This document shows, piece by piece, positions 57,556 through 64,000 of a DNA stretch of 64,000 bases. The stretch is from assembly GCF_002005565.1 (NCBI RefSeq), contig NZ_BDJC01000001.1, forward strand, positions 124,001-188,000, written 5' to 3'. Both the position numbers and the translations under genes were made by a program. Within the stretch, counting starts at the first letter, position 1, and each line of letters starts with the position of its first letter. The notes under the pieces are model-generated. The model had not been told where the DNA came from and did no database searches. It saw only the letters and a list, made by a program, of their open reading frames with translations. This DNA comes from Streptomyces sp. JHA26. GTDB lineage: Bacteria; Actinomycetota; Actinomycetes; Streptomycetales; Streptomycetaceae.

Positions 57556-58579
57556 CCTCACGCTCCGCGGCCACCTCGACGGGGTGCTCGCCCGGGTAGC
57601 GGACGCCGACGCGGTCCCGGATCGCGTCGAGCGTCCGCATCACGGCGAGGGTGCCGTCGAGCGGGACCAGCTGCGAGCGGGTCTCACCGGCCCGCAGCGC
57701 GCGCATCACCTCCCGGGCCTCGTGCTTGAGGCTGGCCCGGGGGCCGTCGGCCGGGTCGGCCGTGAACTCCTCGGGGTCGCGGCCGTCCCGGTGCAGCACG
57801 AAGCGCTCCGGGAAGAAGAAGCCGTCGGGGACGTCGATGCGGCCCTGCGAACCGGTGACCGACGCGGCGTTGGGCGTACCGCCGGTGATGGAGCAGTGCA
57901 CCGAGGCGAGAGCGCCGCTCGCGTAGGAGAGCAGCGCTCCCGTCTGGAGGTCGACGCCCTCCGGCGAGAGCACCGCCCGCGCCGTCACGTCCGACGGCTC
58001 ACCGAGCAGGAGGTGCGCGAACGACACCGGGTACACGCCCAGGTCGAGCAGCGCGCCGCCGCCCTGTGCCGGGTCCCGCAGCCGGTGCGCGGGCGGGAAG
58101 GGCCCCGCCAGTCCGAAGTCCGCCTGGAGACTGCGGACCTCGCCGATCGCGCCGTCGTCGACCAGGGCCTTCAGCCGCCGCACCATCGGATTGCAGTACA
58201 TCCACATCGCTTCCATCAGGAAGCTGCCGCGCTCCCGCGCCAGCGCGACCAGTTCCCCCGCCTCACGCGCGTTCAGCGTGAACGGCTTCTCGCACAGCAC
58301 GTTGCGGCCCGCCTCCAGACAGAGGCCGGCGGCGGCCCGGTGCGCCGCGTGCGGAGTGGCGACGTACACCACGTCGACGTCCTCGTCGCGGGCCAGCGAC
58401 TCCCAGTCCCCGTACGCCCGCGGTATCCCGAACCGCTCCGCGAACGCCTTCGCCGACGCCTCGGTCCGTGAGGCGACCGCCACGACCTCCGCGTCCGGCA
58501 GGTCGACCAGATCCGCCGTGAACGTCGCCGCCATCCCCCCGGTCGCCAGAATCCCCCAGCGCACCTTCTGCTCGGTCAC
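57542..58579 (-). CDS. Gfo/Idh/MocA-family oxidoreductase
   Basis: The 345-residue enzyme has an N-terminal Rossmann domain (VRWGILATGGMAATFTADL, then VVAVASRTEASAKAFAERFGI). NVLCEKPFTLNAREAGEL contains the EKP lysine, and a C-terminal alpha/beta domain follows with GALLDLGVYPVSFAHLLLG (catalytic-type Asp, Tyr). It is expected to oxidise or reduce a sugar or inositol derivative with NAD(P). The start is GTG at 58579, preceded by GGGTGGGG. The 3' end overlaps the convergent PhoD gene by 14 bases. Confidence 0.88.
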   Translation of the reverse strand: MTEQKVRWGILATGGMAATFTADLVDLPDAEVVAVASRTEASAKAFAERFGIPRAYGDWESLARDEDVDVVYVATPHAAHRAAAGLCLEAGRNVLCEKPFTLNAREAGELVALARERGSFLMEAMWMYCNPMVRRLKALVDDGAIGEVRSLQADFGLAGPFPPAHRLRDPAQGGGALLDLGVYPVSFAHLLLGEPSDVTARAVLSPEGVDLQTGALLSYASGALASVHCSITGGTPNAASVTGSQGRIDVPDGFFFPERFVLHRDGRDPEEFTADPADGPRASLKHEAREVMRALRAGETRSQLVPLDGTLAVMRTLDAIRDRVGVRYPGEHPVEVAAEREVTPA

Positions 58580-58662
58580 CGTGCCCCACCCTCGCTCACG
58601 TTCAGACAAGTCCGTACGAGCTGAGAGCATAGGTGCCGGATCTGTCGAAGAGGGAGGGGCAC

Positions 58663-59997
58663 ATGCCCGAGCGCGGGCCGTCCATACCGCACGCGTCACC
58701 GTCGGACACCACACCACCCGGCACGCCCCGGGCGGCCGGACCGGACACGGAACCGGCCGTCCGTCCACCGCGCGGCACCCGCCGCGCCAGTCTGCTCGTC
58801 ACGCTCGTCCTCGGCGGCCTGACCGCCACGCCGCCGCTGGCGATGGACATGTACCTCCCCGCGCTGCCGGAGGTCACCGAGTCCCTGCACGCCCCGGCGG
58901 CGACCGTCCAGCTCACGCTCACCGCCTGCCTGGCCGGCATGGCCCTCGGCCAGCTCGTCGTCGGGCCGATGAGCGACAAGTGGGGCCGCCGCCGCCCGTT
59001 GCTGACCGGCCTCGCCCTCTACGTCGTCGCCACCGCGCTGTGCGCCCTGGCGCCCACCGTCGAACTGCTGGTCGCCTTCCGGCTGGCGCAGGGACTCGCG
59101 GGCGCCGCCGCCATCGTCATCGCGCGGGCCGTCGTGCGCGACCTGTACGACGGTGTGGCCATGGCCCGCTTCTTCTCCACCCTCATGCTGATCTCCGGCG
59201 TCGCCCCGGTCGTCGCACCGCTCATCGGCGGGCAGATCCTGCGGGTGACGGACTGGCGGGGCGTGTTCGTCGTGCTCACCGTGGTCGGGGTGCTGCTGGG
59301 CGGGGTCGTGTGGGCCAAGCTGCCCGAGACCCTGCCCGAGGCCGAACGGCACGCCGGCGGGATCGGCGACACCCTCCGCTCGATGCGCGGCCTGCTCGCC
59401 GACCGGGCCTTCACCGGGTACATGCTCGCCGGCGGCTTCGCCTTCGCCTCGCTGTTCGCCTACATCGCGGCCTCGCCGTTCGTCATCCAGGAGATCTACG
59501 GCGCCTCCCCGCAGACGTTCAGCCTGCTGTTCGGGCTCAACTCGATCGGCCTGGTCGTGGCGGGGCAGATCAACGGCAAGGTCCTCGTCGGGCGGGTCGG
59601 CCTGGACCGGGTGCTGGGCATCGGCCTCCTCGTCGTCATCGTCGCCGCGACCGCGCTGCTGCTGATGTCCCTCGGCGTCTTCGGCGAGGCCGGGCTCGCG
59701 CCGGTCGCCGCCGCGCTGTTCGTGCTGATGTCCGCGATGGGCATCAGCCTGCCCAACACGCAGGCGCTCGCGCTGATGCGGGTCAAGCAGGCCGCCGGGT
59801 CCGCCTCGGCGCTGCTCGGCACGTCCTCCTTCCTCATCGGCGCCGTCGCCTCGCCGCTGGTCGGGATCGCCGGGAAGGACACCGCCGTGCCGATGGCCGT
59901 CGTCCAACTGGGCGCGTCCCTGGTGGCGTTGGCCTTCTTCCTGGGCATGTGCCGCCCCTTCGCCGGGCGTGCGACCGCGGAGGGGGCGGAGAGCTGA
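58663..59997 (+). CDS. Bcr/CflA-family MFS efflux transporter
   Basis: The 444-residue protein has a disordered Pro-rich N-terminus of about 45 residues and 12 membrane helices. The Bcr/CflA marks are PPLAMDMYLPALPEVTESL and QLVVGPMSDKWGRRRPLLTG (about residues 60-130), then IARAVVRDLYDGVAMARFFSTLMLI. It exports drugs or sulfonamide- or bicyclomycin-like compounds; the specificity is open. The ATG at 58663 follows GGGAGGGG. Its stop shares bases with the CTG start of the next gene. Confidence 0.9.
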   Translation: MPERGPSIPHASPSDTTPPGTPRAAGPDTEPAVRPPRGTRRASLLVTLVLGGLTATPPLAMDMYLPALPEVTESLHAPAATVQLTLTACLAGMALGQLVVGPMSDKWGRRRPLLTGLALYVVATALCALAPTVELLVAFRLAQGLAGAAAIVIARAVVRDLYDGVAMARFFSTLMLISGVAPVVAPLIGGQILRVTDWRGVFVVLTVVGVLLGGVVWAKLPETLPEAERHAGGIGDTLRSMRGLLADRAFTGYMLAGGFAFASLFAYIAASPFVIQEIYGASPQTFSLLFGLNSIGLVVAGQINGKVLVGRVGLDRVLGIGLLVVIVAATALLLMSLGVFGEAGLAPVAAALFVLMSAMGISLPNTQALALMRVKQAAGSASALLGTSSFLIGAVASPLVGIAGKDTAVPMAVVQLGASLVALAFFLGMCRPFAGRATAEGAES

Positions 59998-61124
59998 GCG
60001 CTCCGAGACTGCGCCGCGGCACCCCGGAACGGGCCGGACTCGACCCCGAACAGCTCCGTCGTGTCGTGGAGGACGTGCACGCCCTCACGGCCGGCGAGCG
60101 GCCCTGGGCGGCGGGCGCCGTCGTGGCCGTGGGCCGCGGGCCCGTGCTCGCCGTCGAGGAGGCGGCGGGCTGGGCCGTGCGGTACGCGTCCTACGATCCG
60201 CGCGCCGACTCCGGCGTGGAGCTGCCCGCCGGCTCCCGCGTGCCGACGACCGTCGGCACGCCCTTCGACCTGGCGTCCCTGACCAAGCTGTTCACCGCGG
60301 TCGCCGCCGTGCAGCAGATCGAACGCGGCACGCTCGGCATCGACGCGGAGGTGGGGGCGTACCTGCCCGACTTCCGCGGCGCCGCCGCGCACGGCGTCAC
60401 CGTGCGGCAACTGCTCACGCACACCTCCGGGCTGCGGCCCGAACTGCCGCTGTACGACTGCGCCGACGACGAGGAACGCCTACGGCGGCTGCGTGCCGAA
60501 CCACCGGTGGGGGTGCCCGGCACGTACTGCTACTCCGACCTGAACATGCTGCTCCTGCAGAAGGTGCTGGAGCGCGTCAGCGGGCGCGGCCTCGACGCCC
60601 TCGTGCGCGACGGGATCACCCGGCCGCTGGGCATGACGGCGACGCGCTTCGGGCCGTGCCCCGGCGCGGCGGCGACGGAGGACCAGCGGCGGCCGTGGGC
60701 CAAGGCGGACCGGGGGATGCTGCGGGGCGTCGTCCACGACGAGAACGCCTGGGCGCTGGGCGGGGTGGCCGGACACGCGGGGCTGTTCTCCACCGGCCGG
60801 GACCTCGCGGTCTTCTGCCGGGCACTGCTCGCGGGCGGCTCGTACGGGCCCGCGCGCATCCTCGGCCCCGACTTCGTGGAGCTGCTCCTCGCCGAGCCGG
60901 GGCTCGGCTTCGCCCTGGACCAGCCGTGGTTCATGGGGGAGCTGGCGGGGCGCGGGGCGGCCGGGCACACCGGCTTCACGGGCACGATGCTGGTGCTCGA
61001 CCGCGCGACGGACACGTTCGCGGTGCTGCTCGCCAACACGGTGCACCCGCGGCGCCGGCCACCGGACAACGGGCCGCGGGCGACACTGGGGACACGGGTG
61101 GCGAAGGCGGTGCGGGCGGTCTGA
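59994..61124 (+). CDS. Serine hydrolase (class C beta-lactamase fold), CTG start
   Basis: The 376-residue protein has the penicillin-binding/class C fold with SLTK (Ser and Lys; about residues 97-100 in FDLASLTKLFTAVAA), YSD (Tyr in GTYCYSDLNMLLL) and HTG near the C-terminus (AGHTGFTGTML). No signal peptide is present, so it probably acts inside the cell as an esterase or peptidase. The family's N-terminus (TPERAGLDPEQLRRVVEDVHAL) requires a start before about residue 10. CTG at 59994 overlaps the upstream stop as CTGA and has GGAGGGGGCGGAG before it. GTG at 59949 inside the MFS gene is the alternative. Confidence 0.82.
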   Translation: MSAPRLRRGTPERAGLDPEQLRRVVEDVHALTAGERPWAAGAVVAVGRGPVLAVEEAAGWAVRYASYDPRADSGVELPAGSRVPTTVGTPFDLASLTKLFTAVAAVQQIERGTLGIDAEVGAYLPDFRGAAAHGVTVRQLLTHTSGLRPELPLYDCADDEERLRRLRAEPPVGVPGTYCYSDLNMLLLQKVLERVSGRGLDALVRDGITRPLGMTATRFGPCPGAAATEDQRRPWAKADRGMLRGVVHDENAWALGGVAGHAGLFSTGRDLAVFCRALLAGGSYGPARILGPDFVELLLAEPGLGFALDQPWFMGELAGRGAAGHTGFTGTMLVLDRATDTFAVLLANTVHPRRRPPDNGPRATLGTRVAKAVRAV

Positions 61125-61180
61125 CCGCCGCGCGCCGCCGGTCCGCGCACTCGCGGGCCGTCGTGTCCGGACGGCCCGGG

Positions 61181-61207
61181 AGGCGCCCCGGCGGTGCCGG
61201 GGCGCCT
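61181..61207 (+). terminator. Terminator after the serine hydrolase
   Basis: AGGCGCCCCGGC pairs with GCCGGGGCGCCT across a GGT loop, 57 bases beyond the stop codon. Confidence 0.75.
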
Positions 61208-61240
61208 GGGCCCGCGCCCTCCGCCCCGTAGAATCTCCGG

Positions 61241-62233
61241 GTGAACGCCCCCGCCACCCCCGCCGACACCCTGCGCACCGCCCTCGCCGGTCTCGTCGAC
61301 GGGCTCCCGCCCCGCCAGGCCGCGCAGGCCGTCGAGCGGCTGATCGCCAACTACCGCGGGGACACCCCGACCGACGCCCCGATCCTGCGGGACCGCGCGG
61401 ACGTCGTCGCGTACGCCGCGTACCGCATGCCGGCGACCTTCGCCGCCGTGCGGTCGGCGCTCGCGGCGTTCGCGGACGCCGTGCCCGACTGGACGCCCGC
61501 GAGCCACATGGACGTGGGCGGCGGGACCGGCGCGGCGACCTGGGCCGTCAGCGACACCTGGGGCGGCGTCCGCCCGGTGACCGTGCTCGACTGGGCCGAG
61601 CCCGCGCTCGCCCTCGGCAAGGAGATCGCCGCCGCCCACCCGGCCCTGCGCGACACCCGCTGGCAGCGCTCCCGGATCGGAGCGGCGCTCACCGTCGAGA
61701 GCACCGATCTCGTCACCGTCTCCTACGTCCTCAACGAACTGGCCCCGTCCGACCGTGCCGCCCTCGTCGACGCCGCCGCCGGCGCCGCCCGGGCCGTCGT
61801 GATCGTGGAGGCGGGCACCCCCGACGGCTACGCCCGGGTCATCGAGGCCCGGCAGCGGCTGATCGCCGCCGGCTTCCACGTCGCCGCGCCCTGCCCGCAC
61901 AGCGCCGCCTGTCCCATCGTCCCCGGCACGGACTGGTGCCACTTCGCGGCGCGGGTCAGCCGTTCCTCCCTGCACCGCCAGGTCAAGGGCGGATCCCTCG
62001 CCTACGAGGACGAGAAGTTCAGCTACGTCGCCGCCGCCCGCTTCCCGGCCGCCCCCGCCGCCTCCCGCGTGGTCCGGCGCCCGCAGATCCGCAAGGGACA
62101 GGTCCTGCTCGACCTGTGCGAGACCGACGAGCAGCTCCGCCGCCGGACGGTCACCAAGCGCCACGGCGACCTGTACAAGGCGGCCCGCGACGCGGAGTGG
62201 GGCGACCCGTGGCCCCCGGCGGCGGAGCGCTAG
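61241..62233 (+). CDS. Rsm22-family methyltransferase-like protein
   Basis: The 330-residue protein resembles the Rsm22/METTL17 family linked to small ribosomal subunit assembly. A SAM-type fold is visible (HMDVGGGTGAATWAVSDTW, about residues 87-105). The family's metal-binding cysteines follow in APCPHSAACPI and TDWCHFAARVSRS (about residues 207-235). RKGQVLLDLCETDEQLRRRTVTKRHGDLYKAARDAEWGDPW forms the C-terminus. Whether it methylates anything is unproven. TAGAAT lies six bases before the GTG and there is no ribosome site, so the transcript is probably leaderless. Confidence 0.88.
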   Translation: MNAPATPADTLRTALAGLVDGLPPRQAAQAVERLIANYRGDTPTDAPILRDRADVVAYAAYRMPATFAAVRSALAAFADAVPDWTPASHMDVGGGTGAATWAVSDTWGGVRPVTVLDWAEPALALGKEIAAAHPALRDTRWQRSRIGAALTVESTDLVTVSYVLNELAPSDRAALVDAAAGAARAVVIVEAGTPDGYARVIEARQRLIAAGFHVAAPCPHSAACPIVPGTDWCHFAARVSRSSLHRQVKGGSLAYEDEKFSYVAAARFPAAPAASRVVRRPQIRKGQVLLDLCETDEQLRRRTVTKRHGDLYKAARDAEWGDPWPPAAER

Positions 62234-62407
62234 TCAGGACTCCTCCCGTTTCTCCCGGAGCCTGCGCAGCAGTTCCCGTTTCTGGGCCCGCGCGTCCGGC
62301 GCGCCGCCGATCCGGCCGCCCCGGTCGCCGCCGCGCAGGGCCTTGCGGCCGAGGGTGCGGCGCGCGCCGCCCACGCCCAGCATGTTTCCGGCTCCGCCTC
62401 GGGTCAT
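62234..62407 (-). CDS. Small basic DUF6243-like protein
   Basis: The 57-residue frame reads MTRGGAGNMLGVGGARRTLG, then RKALRGGDRGGRIGG, and ends in a helix (AQKRELLRRLREKREES). This glycine-arginine layout with a basic C-terminal helix fits the small actinobacterial DUF6243 family. It stops immediately after the Rsm22 gene on the opposite strand and is divergent from a TetR regulator. Two TetR-type operators lie between the two starts, which suggests that this gene is the regulator's target. Function is unknown. Confidence 0.75.
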   Translation of the reverse strand: MTRGGAGNMLGVGGARRTLGRKALRGGDRGGRIGGAPDARAQKRELLRRLREKREES

Positions 62408-62436
62408 GGAGGCTCACTTCCCTTCACTCGAATTGA

Positions 62437-62494
62437 CGAGACGGTTCGTCTCGCTTGATGTCGTCACCACTGTCAGGCGAGACGCACCGTCTTG
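62437..62494. promoter_or_regulatory. Two TetR-type operators
   Basis: CGAGACG-GTT-CGTCTCG (62437-62453) is a perfect palindrome. CGAGACG-CAC-CGTCTTG (62478-62494) is a near copy centred 41 bases further on. Both lie between the divergent DUF6243-like and TetR genes, and the second is 20 bases ahead of the TetR start. Confidence 0.82.
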
Positions 62495-62514
62495 TCAACT
62501 GGTAAGTTCGGGCC

Positions 62515-63138
62515 ATGGCCACCCAGAAATCCACCCAGGTCCCCGACGCCACGCGCCGCAGCACCAGGTCCCGCCGGGCCATCTACGACGCCGCCCTCGC
62601 GCTCGTCGCCGAGGTCGGCTACCCCAGGACCACCGTCGAGGGCATCGCCGCCCGGGCCGGAGTCGGCAAGCAGACCATCTACCGCTGGTGGTCCTCGAAG
62701 GCCGACGTCCTGCTGGAGGCCTTCCTCGACCTCGGCGAGCAGTCCGCGCAGGCGGCGGGCCAGGAGGCGTACGCCATCCCGGACACCGGCGACCTCGCCG
62801 CCGACCTCAAGGCCGTGCTGCGCGCCACCGTCGACGAGCTCACCGACCCGAAGTTCGAGGCGCCCTCGCGCGCCCTCGCCGCGGAGGGCGTCGTCAACGA
62901 GCAGCTCGGCCGGGAGTTCGTCGCCAAGCTCCTGGAGCCGTCGCTCCAGCTCTACGTCGACCGGCTGCGCGCCGCCCAGGACGCCGGCCAGATCCGGCCG
63001 GAGATCGATCCGCGCATCGCCCTCGAACTCTTCGTCTCCCCGCTCGCCCAGCGCTGGCTACAGCGCACGGCCCCGTTCGACCACGACTACACCGACACGC
63101 TCGTCGACTATGCGCTGTACGGCCTCGTCCCGCGCTGA
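62515..63138 (+). CDS. TetR-family regulator
   Basis: The 207-residue protein has the helix-turn-helix at about residues 22-64 (IYDAALALVAEVGYPRTTVEGIAARAGVGKQTIYRWWSSKADVLLEAF) and a C-terminal ligand and dimerisation domain (LEPSLQLYVDRLRAAQDAGQIRPEIDPRIALELFVSPLAQRWL). The two palindromes in the divergent promoter are its probable binding sites, so it likely represses itself and the small DUF6243-like gene. The inducer is not known. Confidence 0.9.
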   Translation: MATQKSTQVPDATRRSTRSRRAIYDAALALVAEVGYPRTTVEGIAARAGVGKQTIYRWWSSKADVLLEAFLDLGEQSAQAAGQEAYAIPDTGDLAADLKAVLRATVDELTDPKFEAPSRALAAEGVVNEQLGREFVAKLLEPSLQLYVDRLRAAQDAGQIRPEIDPRIALELFVSPLAQRWLQRTAPFDHDYTDTLVDYALYGLVPR

Positions 63139-63230
63139 CCAGTGAGGTTTGTCCCTTCCCGCCCCCTCAAGCGCCGATTGGTGGGAGCATGGGGCATGCT
63201 GGTGCGCACGACGGCGAGGCGAGGGGATAG

Positions 63231-63962
63231 ATGAGCGCGGACTTCGGTGGCCGGCCCGGCCTGCGGGACAAACTCTCCCAGTGGCTGCGCAAGGGCCGCC
63301 CGAAGGAGGCCGCCGGTGACGGTGGCCGGGAGTCCCTGCTGCTCGCCGCCGCCGCCGCGGGGCTGCCGCTGGCACCCGCCGCCCACCCCGTCGGCTACCG
63401 CTGTTCCTGCGACCGCGTCGGCTGCCCCACCCCCGCCCGGCACCCCGTGTCGTTCGCCTGGCAGACGCAGTCCACCACCGACCGGTCGCAGGTCGAGCGC
63501 TGGGCCCGGCACCAGCCGGAGGCGAACTTCATCACCGCGACCGGCATGGTCCACGACGTCCTCGACGTGCCCCTGGAGGCCGGCCGCGAGGCGTTGCGGC
63601 GGCTGCTCGACGCGGGCGTCGAGGTCGGGCCCGTCGCCGGGAGCGACGACGGCCGCATGCTGTTCTTCACCCTCACCCGCGGCACCCCCGAGCAGGAGGA
63701 CGAGTGGTGGCCGTGCGAACTGGACTGCCACCCCGAGACCATGGACGAGCACCCCGGCCTGCGCTGGCACTGCCGCGGCTCCTACGTGCTCGTACCGCCC
63801 GCCCGGCTGCCCGGTGAGGACCGGACGGTGCACTGGGTGCGCGGCCCCGAGCACCCGCTGCCCGACCCGCTGACCCTGCTGGAGACCCTCACCGACGCCT
63901 GCGCCCGGCACGTCGGCGAGGAGAGCGACCCCGCCGGCACCGCCTGGCCGCTGCGCCGCTGA
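63231..63962 (+). CDS. Bifunctional DNA primase/polymerase-like protein
   Basis: The 243-residue protein resembles the small actinobacterial prim-pol group. The fold begins at about residue 34 (ESLLLAAAAAGLPLAPAAHP). It has a four-His/Cys-like loop (YRCSCDRVGCPTPARHPVSFAWQTQSTTD), the acidic-rich WARHQPEANFITATGMVHDVLDVPLEAG and WHCRGSYVLVPPARLPG. Catalytic Asp residues are only partly apparent, so activity is uncertain. The start ATG follows GAGGGGATAG. No other replication gene is adjacent. Confidence 0.72.
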   Translation: MSADFGGRPGLRDKLSQWLRKGRPKEAAGDGGRESLLLAAAAAGLPLAPAAHPVGYRCSCDRVGCPTPARHPVSFAWQTQSTTDRSQVERWARHQPEANFITATGMVHDVLDVPLEAGREALRRLLDAGVEVGPVAGSDDGRMLFFTLTRGTPEQEDEWWPCELDCHPETMDEHPGLRWHCRGSYVLVPPARLPGEDRTVHWVRGPEHPLPDPLTLLETLTDACARHVGEESDPAGTAWPLRR

Positions 63963-63986
63963 ACGCGGGCCGGCCGCGAGGGCGCG

Positions 63987-64000
63987 CTACTCGCCCTTCG
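63987..64000 (-). CDS. 3' end of a minus-strand gene cut by the window edge
   Basis: The last bases read Lys-Gly-Glu-stop on the minus strand. Only the final residues are visible, so the product cannot be named. Confidence 0.3.

Noticed and set aside
1-64000. Mobile elements and CRISPR arrays
   Set aside because: No transposase, integrase, terminal inverted repeats or spaced direct repeats were seen; the repeated segments found are gene-internal or operator-like.

Overview
The window is ordinary high-GC actinobacterial chromosome and almost certainly Streptomyces. GC is very high with strong third-position bias, GTG/TTG starts are common, Tat and Sec-secreted hydrolases are abundant, and neighbouring genes are often coupled by 4-base ATGA/GTGA overlaps. 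I see no insertion sequence, prophage, CRISPR array or complete standard tRNA gene. Sixty-some genes were read, plus rnpB, a cobalamin riboswitch, a Y-RNA-like non-coding RNA, and a set of operators and terminators.

Layout. 0-9.7 kb: end of a regulator or transporter, GNAT acetyltransferase, two paralogous small proteins, DUF1992, FHA, an O-methyltransferase, a ProP-like MFS permease, and two convergent membrane glycosyltransferase-like proteins. 9.9-14.1 kb: a Tat-exported protein, a tandem pair of isochorismatase-fold hydrolases (one cytosolic, one a lipoprotein) divergent from a DJ-1/AraC (GlxA-like) regulator, and a secreted lytic transglycosylase. 14.4-20.4 kb: a tightly coupled minus-strand operon headed by a cobalamin riboswitch. 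It encodes a secreted, membrane-anchored alpha-toroid protein of transcobalamin-like fold, a second anchored secreted protein, and an ECF transporter (T component, fused double ATPase, S component). The T-component gene is frameshifted as sequenced. 20.4-24.5 kb: a KstR-like TetR regulator divergent from a glycosyltransferase/methyltransferase/alpha-toroid operon, with a site matching the published KstR consensus between them.

24.5-40 kb: cell-envelope and housekeeping genes. These include an N-acetylmuramoyl-alanine amidase, an MFS pump with a C-terminal carboxypeptidase-regulatory-like domain, a MaoC dehydratase, and a Nif3 / coiled-coil zinc-ribbon / RNase H-phosphatase cluster in which the middle gene appears to start with CTG. 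KDPG aldolase, YaaA, a Uma2 nuclease, an AraC regulator and a DMT permease follow; the DMT reading frame runs into the 5' end of rnpB. 40-50 kb: an MFS efflux pump and TetR pair with a palindromic operator, an M23 peptidase, then a xylan-degrading pair (GH11 xylanase and CE4 acetylxylan esterase) with nearly identical carbohydrate-binding modules. Next comes an unknown 243-residue protein followed by an RNA that folds as a circularly permuted tRNA, as in bacterial YrlA Y RNAs. 50-64 kb: unknown proteins, DoxX, aldo/keto reductase, SDR, PhoD phosphatase, Gfo/Idh oxidoreductase, a Bcr/CflA pump, a serine hydrolase, Rsm22, DUF6243 divergent from a TetR regulator with two operators, and a primase/polymerase-like protein.

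The two items most worth following are the riboswitch-controlled cobalamin capture-and-uptake operon and the permuted-tRNA (YrlA-like) RNA beside the unknown protein at 48.7-49.4 kb.
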